DNA from: Candidatus Paraluminiphilus aquimaris
GTDB lineage: Bacteria; Pseudomonadota; Gammaproteobacteria; Pseudomonadales; Halieaceae
NCBI RefSeq assembly: GCF_026230195.1
Contig: NZ_CP036501.1
Coordinates: forward strand, 186,001 to 250,000
DNA: 64,000 bases
Direction: 5' to 3'
Below the pieces are notes generated by a model, which worked only from the letters and a program-made list of their open reading frames with translations, made no database searches and was not told where the DNA came from. The first letter of the stretch is position 1; every line of letters starts with the position of its first letter. Below, in pieces: positions 37,898 through 47,291 of this stretch. The translations under genes and the position numbers were made by a program.

Positions 37898-38794
37898 TCA
37901 GCGCCCGCTGGTACTGACCCTAACTGCCGTGTAGGGATTTAGATCTCCATTGGGGTCGACTAATCGCCCCTCTGGAAAACTCACTGCCACAGCCGGGTCG
38001 CCCGTATCGAGGCAAAGGAAATGGTTGTTATCCCTGTCCCCTAGTTCTGCTAAGGCGATCGGGGTAACCTCAACAAGAAATCCATCCGATTGCTGCACCT
38101 CCACACGATAAAGCTTGCGCTCCGCCTCACCAGCTTCACCGCGATCGGGTCGGCGTACACCGCCGTTCCAGGTAACTCGAATTATTTGTCTAACCCCTTG
38201 CGGGCACCGAGTGGAATTGGTTTCTTGCGTCCATTGTTTTTTCGGGACGGGTTCAGCCAACACTAGGGAAGGACCCTCAGCGAGAGGCGTAACGTCTACG
38301 TGTGTTCCCTTGAAGTTAATTGTGGGCGAACCATCTGAAAGCAGCTCACCTACCACCTTGGCTGACAAGGGTGGGTTGTCCGGCGCATCGCCAAATTCGC
38401 CAATGAGTAGCACGGTTCTCAGTTCGCCCGCGTCCTGTGCCGGTCGTAGAGTCACGCATTTGGGGGTGTGGGCCTCACCCGACTTCGAGGTCACTTCAAA
38501 GTCCTCGGGCTGTAGCGTGTCAGCGTCAAGCGTTTGTGAGAACACAACAGGCATGCCGTCCTCGCCAGACGCGCCCCAGCACAGCCTGTTTGCTGCAAAG
38601 GGTAGATTGTTATCGAGCCCGAAGAAGGCTGATAACAAACGTGCTTCTTGTTGTTGCGCTCCGATTAGCGATGATTCGGACAATGAATCCTGCTCTGCAA
38701 GTGAGGTGGAGCTGGTTGCCACCAGACCTAGGGTGGCCGCTATGGCGGCGAGAAACTGGGTGCTCTGGTCCTTACTCACTGTGTAGCTTTTCAT
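37898..38794 (-). CDS. Secreted protein of unknown function
   Basis: 298 residues. The start at 38794 follows a strong AAGGAGACAAGG site and opens a signal peptide (ending SLA, about residue 33); the longer frame from 38845 is not needed. No domain recognised. Visible features are mixed beta-type sequence, cysteines at LCWGASGEDG, PKCVTLRP, STRCPQGV and HFLCLDTGD that could form two disulfides, and several acidic turns. It is the only gene between repeat copies A and B, in the opposite direction to them. Confidence 0.65.
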   Translation of the reverse strand: MKSYTVSKDQSTQFLAAIAATLGLVATSSTSLAEQDSLSESSLIGAQQQEARLLSAFFGLDNNLPFAANRLCWGASGEDGMPVVFSQTLDADTLQPEDFEVTSKSGEAHTPKCVTLRPAQDAGELRTVLLIGEFGDAPDNPPLSAKVVGELLSDGSPTINFKGTHVDVTPLAEGPSLVLAEPVPKKQWTQETNSTRCPQGVRQIIRVTWNGGVRRPDRGEAGEAERKLYRVEVQQSDGFLVEVTPIALAELGDRDNNHFLCLDTGDPAVAVSFPEGRLVDPNGDLNPYTAVRVSTSGR

Positions 38795-39035
38795 CCTTGT
38801 CTCCTTTGTTTGCAAACAGCGCCTCGCAACTGGATCGCTAATCAACTAAACATCAACGAATAGCTCTTCTAAAAAGCGGGTCCTAATATTTTTTGGAAAA
38901 ATCAAACACAGCGGCAAGCGAGAAACGATTCACTCCGTTCTATCGTCTTGTGAAGAGTCGCTGCTAAACACTCTCAGTGGACGCCTGTAGTGTTATTTCT
39001 GTTTTAAGCTGTGTACGTTTGTGCATCCGTCTATA

Positions 39036-39180
39036 TTGACATGGTAAAGGTCGCCAGTCCGAAAAACGCGACCTTAGGAGCGTTTGGTCCGCCAGAGCAA
39101 AGCGAAGGCGCCCGCAGGGTTCAATCGCCAGAGGCAATGGCGATTGAAGACAATCTGGCTGGTCCTACCAAATTTCTAAG
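39036..39180 (+). repeat. tRNA-Val-derived interspersed repeat, copy B
   Basis: Begins TTGACATGGTAAAGGTCGCCAG, equal to the tRNA from its anticodon loop with one change, then the insert of about 95 bases within the T loop, then AATCTGGCTGGTCCTACCA, identical to the tRNA 3' end including CCA. Homology with copy C continues about ten bases past CCA (AAATTTCTAAG). The TTCAATCGCC/GGCGATTGAA hairpin is perfect (10 pairs). The rest of the 475-base gap between genes (38795-39269) shows nothing else. Confidence 0.9.
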
Positions 39181-39269
39181 CCTCAGATTAATGCTATTGA
39201 GAGACGGTGACGGATGATATCCAACAAACCCTCCTCAACCGCATCAGTATTGCTGATTAAAGCAGTAAC

Positions 39270-39689
39270 TCAATCGTTGTGGTTTCGCATTAATTCAGTG
39301 TCCACCACGATCAGCTCTCGATAGCGCTCGGGCATTTCCCATCCACCGATATAGCCCTTGGGCACTATCAGCGACTCACCGGCTTTGTAAGTGTACTCAC
39401 CTCCGCTATCGGGCCTTAGAATCAAAGTACCCTCGAGAACCGTTATAAACTCATCATAGACAGAGCCCTCGATTCTGACCTTGCCCGGCTTTGATTCATA
39501 CACCGACACCATGATATTGCCCGTGTGGAAATTATAGGTTCTGAACCCTGTGGATTTGCCCTCACCCGTTATACCTTCACCCTCGAACTCTGCCGGGTCA
39601 CCTGTAACCAGCCCCTCGCCATCGAGAAAATGCTGGGCAATAGAAATAGGTAGCGCCGAATCGGGGTTCTTAGACTTCTTTTCACTCAT
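39270..39689 (-). CDS. Small cupin-fold protein lacking metal-binding histidines
   Basis: 139 residues, cytoplasmic. The segment GSVYDEFITVLEGTLIL and LIVPKGYIGGWEMPERYRELIVVDTE matches each half of the double cupin at 43304. The canonical His-x-His and third His of metal cupins are replaced (YDEF; GGW). Last gene of a six-gene minus-strand operon. Perhaps a binding protein or metal-free isomerase; no function proposed. Confidence 0.78.
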   Translation of the reverse strand: MSEKKSKNPDSALPISIAQHFLDGEGLVTGDPAEFEGEGITGEGKSTGFRTYNFHTGNIMVSVYESKPGKVRIEGSVYDEFITVLEGTLILRPDSGGEYTYKAGESLIVPKGYIGGWEMPERYRELIVVDTELMRNHND

Positions 39690-39778
39690 CTCGTGATCTC
39701 GTCAACTACCTTACATAGAAAAGGGTACTGTCCTGACTCACTCAAGGTCCGACCTTAAAAATGCGTAAGACCCTGGTG

Positions 39779-41305
39779 TTAATGCTCATCCAGTGTGCGC
39801 AGCTCACGGCGCATAACCTTCCCGGTACTGGTTTTGGGTAGATCGTCAACGAACTGAACGGCCCGAGGGACTTTGTAAGCTGCCAAGTGCTCGCGGCAAT
39901 AGTCGACAATCGCCTGTTCGGAAGGTGCTACACCGACCCTAGGCACAATATAGGCCTTCGCCAGCTCACCTTTTTTAGCATCGGGAACGCTGCCTACAGC
40001 GACCAATGCGACGTCTGGGTGACCTGCAACCACGCGCTCAATTTCTGCCGGATAGACGTTGTAGCCTGCAGTGAGAATCATGTCTTTCTTCCGATCCACA
40101 ATGAACACACAGCCATCATCGTCCATGGAAGCGAGATCCCCCGTGTGCAGCCAGCCATCGGGTTCGATTGTTTCCTGTGTCGCTTTGTCATTGCCGTAAT
40201 AACCCTGCATTACAATGCCGCCCCTAATCATCAACTCCCCGACTTCACCTGCCGGCAGGGTTTTATTCGCATCCTCAGCGTCGGCAATCCGAGCCTCTGT
40301 GTAAGGAAGTGCGACACCGATTGATCCGTGCTTCACCGGGCCATTAGATGCAAATGTGGTTCCGAGTCCACCCAACTCAGTCATTCCCCACAGCTCGATA
40401 AGAGGGCAGCCAAAGCGCGCTTCAACCTCCTCCATTTTCGGCTTGGGCATGGTCTGCCCACCCACGGTACAACAACGAAGCGATGACAGGTCATACCGAT
40501 CTAAGTCCGGATGGTTCAGCAGGAACATGAACATCGTTGGCACACCCTCGAACATCGTTGCTCTGTGTGTCTGAATACTTTCTAACACTGCCTGTTCATC
40601 GAATACGGGGTGTAACACCAAGGTCATACCCGACTGAACTGCACCACTCATCACCACATTGCCATATACGTGAGGGCAAGGAAGTGCCGTGACTACAGTG
40701 TCTCGGTCAGAGCGCTGGTGCATCAGCGCCGTCATCGCCACGTTGAGAACGATACTCCTGTGCGAAAGGCAGGCGCCTTTCGGATGGCCAGTCGTACCAG
40801 AGGTATAACCGATGGTAGATAAACTATCTGGGTCGATCTCACCCATAGTGAACTCGTCGCTTGCGGACGCGAGTAAATCGTTGAATGAGAGCGTGTCATC
40901 GGGTAATGCACTGTCACCAAATGCAATCAACTGTTTAACACTGGAGTGAGCTTTTACGCCCGCGATCGATAGGGCTTTTTCGCGGGAGGCTATGACGACA
41001 GTGGCACCGCAATCATTCGCCACGAACTCCACTTCTGACGGAGTGAGCATGACATTGATGGGGTTGATCACTGCTCCTGTTTTCAGCGCGCCATAATAGC
41101 TAACCACCCACTCCCAGCAGTTACCTGAATAGAGAGTGACTCGATCACCTGACGTCACTCCAAGAGAAGCAAGCGCGTTAGCAAAGCAATTAGATAGCCG
41201 ATTCAGTTCGTTAAATGTCAGCGTTTTATCAGGACAGATCAGTGCTGTTTTATCGCCAAATTGCGCCGCTGCTTCAGCAGGGATATGACCAATCGATGGC
41301 GCCAT
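39779..41305 (-). CDS. Acyl-CoA synthetase (AMP-binding family)
   Basis: 508 residues. AMP-binding motif TIGYTSGTTGHPKGACLSH, ELWGMTELGG, GWLHTGDLASMDDDGCVFIVDRKKDMILTAGYNVYPAEIE, and the C-terminal LPKTSTGKVMRREL with the catalytic Lys. It activates a carboxylic acid to its CoA thioester, so the operon probably breaks down an organic compound that ends as an acid. The chain-length or aromatic preference cannot be read. 89 bases separate it from the following cupin gene. Confidence 0.93.
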   Translation of the reverse strand: MAPSIGHIPAEAAAQFGDKTALICPDKTLTFNELNRLSNCFANALASLGVTSGDRVTLYSGNCWEWVVSYYGALKTGAVINPINVMLTPSEVEFVANDCGATVVIASREKALSIAGVKAHSSVKQLIAFGDSALPDDTLSFNDLLASASDEFTMGEIDPDSLSTIGYTSGTTGHPKGACLSHRSIVLNVAMTALMHQRSDRDTVVTALPCPHVYGNVVMSGAVQSGMTLVLHPVFDEQAVLESIQTHRATMFEGVPTMFMFLLNHPDLDRYDLSSLRCCTVGGQTMPKPKMEEVEARFGCPLIELWGMTELGGLGTTFASNGPVKHGSIGVALPYTEARIADAEDANKTLPAGEVGELMIRGGIVMQGYYGNDKATQETIEPDGWLHTGDLASMDDDGCVFIVDRKKDMILTAGYNVYPAEIERVVAGHPDVALVAVGSVPDAKKGELAKAYIVPRVGVAPSEQAIVDYCREHLAAYKVPRAVQFVDDLPKTSTGKVMRRELRTLDEH

Positions 41306-41402
41306 TATCTCACCTCGCTCTGTGTTCGGTTTTTGGCGTTTTCACAGTCACCAAAAATGTTTGCTGTAATGTGTCACCTACGGAGTAAACACGTCGACTT
41401 CG

Positions 41403-43283
41403 TCACAAGATCTCATTCACGGCTCTGATAGCCGCGTCGATCGCGGACTGCACGTACGCGTGTGCCTCCGTATCGGAGTTGGCGATGCTGATTCGACCAA
41501 TAGGCGCCCTAGCCAATTCATGAGGGGCCTGCCCCGGCGACCACTTTGGATCGTGTAAATCCATGTACTCGTAGGCGTACCCATGCGCCCAGCGATTTAC
41601 GGTGATTGCCTCGACATCGGTCTTAGCATCGAAGCCCGAAGATCCAAACATACCGGTTAGCTGGCTTAGGGTAGCGGCCTCAATCTCATCGAACGACATG
41701 GAGAGCAAACGGTGCCGCCCCTGCCGACATAGATCACGGGCTGATTCTCCGCCGGTAGCCTCCGGTGCAGGTGCACTGATCATCCACACAACCAGCGGGT
41801 CATCATCCCCGGTCGGAGCTTCATAACCCCCGAGACTCAACGGTGGCGCCGAGGCCACGAGGCTATAGAACGATCCCGGGCACTGATAACCCGACACAGC
41901 TTGTTTTCGCACCGCAGTCCCAGAGCGTAAAAGGACATTGGTGCAAATAAACGGGACTTTTACGCCATAGGCGAGATTCTCCCGCTGCTCAACTGGAAGT
42001 TCAGGGCAAAGACTTGGCACCATACCAGCGTAGCCGGCAAGAATACTGGAACGACACCGCACCACACGGTTCTTGCCGTCAACGACATAAGCCACATCAA
42101 CCAATCCATCGTCTCGATTTGTGACGTTCACGGCGGTTGAATTGAGGCGCAATCGGACACTAGCCTCCTCGCGATCGAGACCACCGTAATCAACAACTCT
42201 CGTCACAATACTCTCGGCGGCATCGCCCGACACCGCACTGGGAATAAGATGACTAACCAATAATCTGGCGACAGAGGCGTTGCCGTCGGGAAATATCGGG
42301 TAGCGATAGAGATCAGGGTCAACCTCCTCTGCCTCATTGGCATCAGGCGCAGGCGGCGTGACACTGGTTGCGCCCGGGGCACCTGCTTTCAGTGCTTCGG
42401 AAATCGAAACACTTTTTGCACTGACGCCAAATAGGGCCTTAATCCAAGGCTCTACAATTTTAATTCCGCTTTCTGACATGCCGACTCGCTCCGACAAGAA
42501 CGTGGCATAGGCGGTCTCATGCAGGAACTGTTCTCGCTCCTCATTAGGGATGCCCTTCAAAAAGTCCGTCTGTGCACCAATGAGGGCTATCAATCCGGCC
42601 TCATCCGCCGCGGCCAACTCGAGCGATCGAACTGCGGCAGAAAAATCGCCAAAACCAGCCCACGTGAGATTCCAGGGGCCATTGATAGATCTATCGGCAC
42701 CAAACTCATCGGCATTGAGATACAAACCGTGCTCGGACAAGGGGTCGCTGATCATGTATTGCGGGGCAATCGCCCGCCTTAGGCCCACAAAGTCAACGCC
42801 GATCTCCTCGAGCAACGCCAGAGCCGCATCGCCCATGGCTCCCTGCTCCAAGTTAAGGCTTCCACCCACGCCCAAAAGGGTCCTACCGTCAAGAGAGAAC
42901 TCATTGCGTTTGGCATGACCGCCAAAATCATCATGGTTGTCGAGTATCAGAATTTTCGCGTCTGGCCCGGCGCGTTTTTTATAGAGGTAGGCTGCGGTTA
43001 GACCGCTGATACCCGCACCCACGACCACCAAGTCGTAGAGGGTATCAACCGGCGCGAAGTCGGTTGGACGCTGTCCGTATCGGGCCAAGGCGTGCGCCAC
43101 TTCATAAGCGCCTGGATGATTACCCCGCATCCCGGTCAGCGAGGGTGGATACACCACATGCGAAAATGCCTGACCAGAGTTGGCCGAACTGATTAAAGGC
43201 GATAGCGCCATACCACCAGCCACCAGAGCGACACCATCGAGGAAATCTCGACGCGATATCTCTCGTTTACCGCCTTTTTTCAT
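41403..43283 (-). CDS. Tat-exported FAD-dependent oxidoreductase, spermidine-dehydrogenase-like (paralogue 1)
   Basis: 626 residues. The N-terminus has a twin-arginine signal (ISRRDFLDG then a hydrophobic stretch). The FAD-binding dinucleotide fold is LVVVGAGISGLTAAY (about 86-100), followed by ILDNHDDFGGHAKRNEF. The C-terminus carries FGRIS-like GRISIANSDTEAHAY, the usual second FAD contact. The arrangement matches the SpdH-like amine dehydrogenase family of Pseudomonas. A paralogue lies at 47292. Likely periplasmic oxidation of an amine or other small substrate; substrate unknown. Between the double cupin and acyl-CoA ligase in one operon. Confidence 0.88.
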   Translation of the reverse strand: MKKGGKREISRRDFLDGVALVAGGMALSPLISSANSGQAFSHVVYPPSLTGMRGNHPGAYEVAHALARYGQRPTDFAPVDTLYDLVVVGAGISGLTAAYLYKKRAGPDAKILILDNHDDFGGHAKRNEFSLDGRTLLGVGGSLNLEQGAMGDAALALLEEIGVDFVGLRRAIAPQYMISDPLSEHGLYLNADEFGADRSINGPWNLTWAGFGDFSAAVRSLELAAADEAGLIALIGAQTDFLKGIPNEEREQFLHETAYATFLSERVGMSESGIKIVEPWIKALFGVSAKSVSISEALKAGAPGATSVTPPAPDANEAEEVDPDLYRYPIFPDGNASVARLLVSHLIPSAVSGDAAESIVTRVVDYGGLDREEASVRLRLNSTAVNVTNRDDGLVDVAYVVDGKNRVVRCRSSILAGYAGMVPSLCPELPVEQRENLAYGVKVPFICTNVLLRSGTAVRKQAVSGYQCPGSFYSLVASAPPLSLGGYEAPTGDDDPLVVWMISAPAPEATGGESARDLCRQGRHRLLSMSFDEIEAATLSQLTGMFGSSGFDAKTDVEAITVNRWAHGYAYEYMDLHDPKWSPGQAPHELARAPIGRISIANSDTEAHAYVQSAIDAAIRAVNEIL

Positions 43284-43303
43284 ACAGCTATCACCCTAAT
43301 GCC

Positions 43304-44173
43304 TTAACCCTCTGCCTCGTTCCAGGCAGCAGTCTCCACAACAATTTTTTCAAGGTATTGTTCAGGCATATCCCAGGTGCCGGTCCACCCTTTTGGCACC
43401 AGAAAGCCGTCACCGACACCAAAGGTTTGACTGCTGCCATCATCGGAGGTAAGAACTACCTGACCCTGCAGAACAAGGACATACTCATCGTAGGGGAACG
43501 GTGCGGCCACCGTCAGACGAGCCGCGTCAGCACCGTAAAGTGCGGCGACCACTTCCCCTTCATGCAACACCTTCTGGGCATGCTTATTCACCCCAGTGAC
43601 AACAACACCCTCTGGCCACGGTGGCAATGCTTCCAAGGTATCTTCTCGCAGTGTATCCACCCGCAAGGGCAGTACCTTAGGGTCAGCCTCACCTGTGGGG
43701 CGTGTGGAACCAAACGTGGAAGCAAAAGTGCTTTCGCTTTGATTCCACGCCGCCGTCTCTACAACGATCAACTCTCGAAAAGGGCTAGGCATGTCCCAGG
43801 TACCCATCCACCCCTTGGGCACCAGGAAATGATCATTCGGTCCATAGACCTGACGATCGCCTGCGACGGAAGTCAGGACGACTGTCCCCTCGAGCACCCG
43901 CACGAACTCATCGTACGGATAAGGCTCATTAATGCCGATAACAGCAGGCACTGACTCATAAATGACGACAACAAACTCGCCCTCATGAAGCACTTTTTGC
44001 CCATGAGCACTTTCACCGGATATAAGCATGCTTTCTGGCCAGGGTGGCAATGCTTGCACGGGCTCCGTCATTAAGGACTCTGTCCTAAGTGGCAGTATGG
44101 AGGAGTCAGCTTGTGAGAGTGGAGCCATTAAAGTAACCGCCAATACAAGAATGAACGTCAGTCGTTTAGTCAT
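43304..44173 (-). CDS. Exported tandem double-cupin protein
   Basis: 289 residues with a signal peptide ending SQA (about 22). Two homologous halves (about 25-150 and 165-288) each read LPPWPE..., KVLHEGE, PYPYDEFVRVLEG or PFPYDEYVLVLQG, and FLVPKGWxGTWDMP, ending VVETAAWN. Both lack the metal-binding histidines. The same domain appears singly at 39270, so the operon holds three related cupins. Possibly a periplasmic binding or scaffolding protein for the flavoenzymes or substrate. Confidence 0.85.
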   Translation of the reverse strand: MTKRLTFILVLAVTLMAPLSQADSSILPLRTESLMTEPVQALPPWPESMLISGESAHGQKVLHEGEFVVVIYESVPAVIGINEPYPYDEFVRVLEGTVVLTSVAGDRQVYGPNDHFLVPKGWMGTWDMPSPFRELIVVETAAWNQSESTFASTFGSTRPTGEADPKVLPLRVDTLREDTLEALPPWPEGVVVTGVNKHAQKVLHEGEVVAALYGADAARLTVAAPFPYDEYVLVLQGQVVLTSDDGSSQTFGVGDGFLVPKGWTGTWDMPEQYLEKIVVETAAWNEAEG

Positions 44174-44206
44174 TGAATACCCCTATGTAAGCAGACACGA
44201 AACCGA

Positions 44207-46351
44207 TCAAAAACGCATGTTCAATTCAGCTCTGATCATCCGCTTGTAACCCCAATGCAGCATAGGCCCCCAGCCAAAGTCCCCCCGTAGCGTCGCGTAA
44301 TCTTTATCAGTCAGGTTATCGACTGCGATTGCGAAGTCCCAGGCTTCACTGCCCGCTACGTAGGTAACCTTTGCGTTCATGACCCCATAACCATCCTCTT
44401 CCAAGAAGTTATCCATGTCATGGAAATAGTCGCCTGTGTAGTTGTACATGGCGAACCAATTGAGAGTGCCGTTGGCAAAGGGTTGGTCAACCATAGCGCC
44501 CAGCGAATAGGTCGATTGGGGTGCGTACGCCAAGGTCTGACCCTTGAGCGCTCCAGAACCGACCTCCGCTTCGGAGTTCGCATAGTTCGCCATGAGTAGG
44601 ACGCTGTCATTGGGCGCGTAATTGAGTTCAACCTCAAAGCCTCGCGAGTCGACGTCTCCCGCGTTAGCGATTTGTAGCCCCGTCTCAAGTGTCAAAGTCG
44701 CGAATTGCAGCGCCTCATAGTCGATAACGTAGAACGAGCCATTTAACTGCATCCGCCCCTCCATCATTGTCGACTTGAAGCCTAGCTCGTAGGCAGTACT
44801 GGTCTCAGGATCGAAATCGACGATGGTCTCGGCAATAAAATCACCATCTAAGTCAGCGACTGAGGTATTAAAACCGCCGCCTTTATAGCCCTGCGAAACG
44901 CTCGCGAACATCATCGTGTCGTCACTAACGTTGTATTGAGCGATGAAGCGCGAGGTAAGCTCATCCCATTCTTTTGTCTCACAGAGCTCGCCAGGTGTCG
45001 GTCCGCCAGCCTCACCAAAATCATCCTGTAAGGTGTTTGTACACCAGTCCTTATCATCGGAGCTCCATCGAGCACCCGCGGTCAGTGCTAGTTGATCAGA
45101 TGCCTGCCAGGTGATGTCGCCGTAAATCCCCATTGATTCATTTTCTGCTTTGCTGGAGATGCGTTGGCTTCCGACCGGAAAACCGAGCGCCGTGGCTACG
45201 TAGTCAACTTCCCATCGGGAATTGTCTAAATCCTCGCTGTAATAACTCACGCCTGCGAACCAGTCGATGGCCTCGGAACCTCCACTCAACCGAAATTCTT
45301 GATAAAACGAGTCGGCATCACCTCCAAGACCCACGGGTATATCGAGACCGCCCACCGCCCCGCCAGGAACGCCAAAGACAGCCTCGTCGATGGTAATATC
45401 GTCGGCTGTTCCATCAACGTCCTCAAAGTAATCATTTTCACCGGTTCGCGAGTCTGTTATCGATACCAAGGTCAGTGACTCGCTCAACGACCAGGTCAAG
45501 CGCAGGCCAAAGCCGTCGTCTTTATTTTGCTCAAAGTTGGGCTGGTTAATGGCAAAACGATCCGGATACTCAACACCCGGTTGAGCCGGGTTGGTAAGGA
45601 TGCTCACAGCGCTGGTGTAGTTTGTTTCGGCATCGCCCTTGTTGTATTTAAAGAGCGCTTCGAGGTTGTCAGAAATATCCCACCGAGCCGATAAGCGCAA
45701 TACGTCACTCTCGGTATACATTTCTTGACCGCTGTTTACCTCGGTCCACATTCCCTCCCACTTTTGGTTTTGATAGGCGAGACGCAATGCAAACGAGTCA
45801 CTGAGCGCCCAGTTTCCCACTAGCTCATAACGCCGCTGACCTTCGTCACCCATCGACAAGCCGAGGTGGAGCTCATCTTCATCACCCGGCTTATTTGTCA
45901 CCAAACTGATCGCACCTGCGGCCGCATTTCTTCCAAAAAGCGTGCCTTGAGGACCCTTCACCACCTCGATGCGGTTGATGTCAAAAAAGTTACTGGTCGC
46001 AAAGATATTACGGCCCACGTAAGCGTCATCAATAAACACCCCGACTGAGGGTTCCGAACCAATGGTCCAGTCGTTGCTACCAATTCCGCGAATGGCCCAT
46101 GTGTTCGTCGCCAAGCCATAATCAGCACCGCTTAAGCCAGCGACCATCGGAATGACTTCGGTGATCGTATTGACGCTTGTTTGCTCAAGTAGCTCTTGGT
46201 CGATGGCACTGATCGAGATCGGCACCTCCTGAAGGCTTTGCTCACGTTTCTGCGCCGTAACCAACACTTCCTCGAGTTGTGCGAAAGCAGAATTCGCTGT
46301 GAATAACACCGCGATAACAATAGAAATCTGTTTTTTATTAAAATTTTTCAT
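44207..46351 (-). CDS. TonB-dependent outer-membrane receptor
   Basis: 714 residues. The start at 46351 follows AAGGAGATAAG; the longer frame upstream has no support. Signal peptide ends SAFA, then the TonB-box-like LEEVLVTAQKR, the plug domain (GPQGTLFGRNAAAGAISLVTNKP) and a beta-barrel ending in Phe (RAELNMRF). These take up large or scarce compounds across the outer membrane. The plug type (LVTAQKR) is that of receptors linked to organic-compound catabolism in sphingomonads and marine gammaproteobacteria, so uptake of the operon's substrate is likely. Confidence 0.95.
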   Translation of the reverse strand: MKNFNKKQISIVIAVLFTANSAFAQLEEVLVTAQKREQSLQEVPISISAIDQELLEQTSVNTITEVIPMVAGLSGADYGLATNTWAIRGIGSNDWTIGSEPSVGVFIDDAYVGRNIFATSNFFDINRIEVVKGPQGTLFGRNAAAGAISLVTNKPGDEDELHLGLSMGDEGQRRYELVGNWALSDSFALRLAYQNQKWEGMWTEVNSGQEMYTESDVLRLSARWDISDNLEALFKYNKGDAETNYTSAVSILTNPAQPGVEYPDRFAINQPNFEQNKDDGFGLRLTWSLSESLTLVSITDSRTGENDYFEDVDGTADDITIDEAVFGVPGGAVGGLDIPVGLGGDADSFYQEFRLSGGSEAIDWFAGVSYYSEDLDNSRWEVDYVATALGFPVGSQRISSKAENESMGIYGDITWQASDQLALTAGARWSSDDKDWCTNTLQDDFGEAGGPTPGELCETKEWDELTSRFIAQYNVSDDTMMFASVSQGYKGGGFNTSVADLDGDFIAETIVDFDPETSTAYELGFKSTMMEGRMQLNGSFYVIDYEALQFATLTLETGLQIANAGDVDSRGFEVELNYAPNDSVLLMANYANSEAEVGSGALKGQTLAYAPQSTYSLGAMVDQPFANGTLNWFAMYNYTGDYFHDMDNFLEEDGYGVMNAKVTYVAGSEAWDFAIAVDNLTDKDYATLRGDFGWGPMLHWGYKRMIRAELNMRF

Positions 46352-46436
46352 AGTCTTATCTCCTTGCAAGGGAAAAGTATGCTGGGGTAAACACATCCCC
46401 ATGTGGACGCCTGTAGACGCTCTCGAGTTAGGGGAG

Positions 46437-47180
46437 TCACCCTCCCAAAGGTGTTCGGTCACGCCTGAAAATGGCGAGCATGACGAGCAGTAAAAAGAGG
46501 AGTGGTATGAACGTGATGCCAAACACCATCTCGATATCGGCAGCGCCAATCACGCCGGTGAGCAACAACATCAGAGCGACGTGAAAGCCCAGGCCAAACA
46601 GACCCAGCGACGCAGCTGTAATGGTTGAAAGTTTGTCTATACGGTCTACCGCGCCCATCATCAGGACAGCAAAAAGTGCGTAGAGCCAAAACCCGAGGTA
46701 ATCGAAAGAGGTATATAGAGAAAAGGGTATGGACACGTTCAATAGCGGGAGCAGTGTCTCAGCCATTTCGGAACCCGAGCCCCCTGTGACGGATGCCTCA
46801 GTTAACATCGGTATCGTCCAGATTGCCATGAACTTCGGAATTGCAAATGCCATGGTTGCCATGGCCACTGCACCAACAGCGAGGATGACCCTCAACGGCG
46901 CGACGTGGCGTGCGCGCAACGCAATAGCAAGAAAGAAGCCCGAAAGGCTCAGCATTGCGATGATCTGATTCACCCAGCCCGCGACAAACGACCCCATATT
47001 TTCAGCGAGCCAAGCCAGCCTCTCGGTGTCCGTGGCATTTGCTCCAGCGGGCGCATCCAAAGGAAGTAGCGCGGCCGAAAAACCTGTGAGGATGCACAGA
47101 ATGACCGTGACGAAGCCGAATTGATTAAGACTGCGATCAAACGATGCATCAACCGTAATATTTGACGTGGTGCTCTGCAT
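46437..47180 (-). CDS. Integral membrane protein of unknown family
   Basis: 247 residues with about seven predicted membrane helices. No motif recognised; the layout (large extracytoplasmic loop DAPAGANATDTERLAWLAENMG between helices 1 and 2) resembles DUF4386-type proteins but this is weak. It is the first gene of the six-gene operon, directly behind the tandem operators, and could be a transporter or membrane partner. Confidence 0.7.
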   Translation of the reverse strand: MQSTTSNITVDASFDRSLNQFGFVTVILCILTGFSAALLPLDAPAGANATDTERLAWLAENMGSFVAGWVNQIIAMLSLSGFFLAIALRARHVAPLRVILAVGAVAMATMAFAIPKFMAIWTIPMLTEASVTGGSGSEMAETLLPLLNVSIPFSLYTSFDYLGFWLYALFAVLMMGAVDRIDKLSTITAASLGLFGLGFHVALMLLLTGVIGAADIEMVFGITFIPLLFLLLVMLAIFRRDRTPLGG

Positions 47181-47237
47181 TTATTCTTATTCTCCGTATC
47201 CTGTTGGACCTTTTCTGGGCCGGGATAAAAGCTTTTA

Positions 47238-47275
47238 CATGTCAAGTGACAGGTTATAACATGTCATTTGACATG
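47238..47275. promoter_or_regulatory. Tandem palindromic operators in a divergent promoter
   Basis: Two 16-base palindromes: CATGTCA-AG-TGACAGG (47238-47253, near perfect) and CATGTCA-TT-TGACATG (47260-47275, perfect seven-base arms), with centres 22 bases apart. They lie between the minus-strand operon starting at 47180 and the flavoenzyme starting at 47292. A TATAAC box (47255-47260) lies between the palindromes. The likely ligand is the TetR protein encoded at 49251-49820. Confidence 0.75.
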
Positions 47276-47291
47276 CTGGCAAGGTTGACCA

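Noticed and set aside
39041-39217. Open frames across repeat copies B and C that give similar peptides (SKNATLGAF...EQSEGARR)
   Set aside because: The similarity follows from the DNA repeat. Copies A and D have stop codons in the same frame, and no ribosome site precedes the start, so these are not genes.
46352-46549. N-terminal extension of the TonB receptor frame
   Set aside because: It would overlap the preceding membrane protein gene and hide a good ribosome site and signal peptide at 46351.
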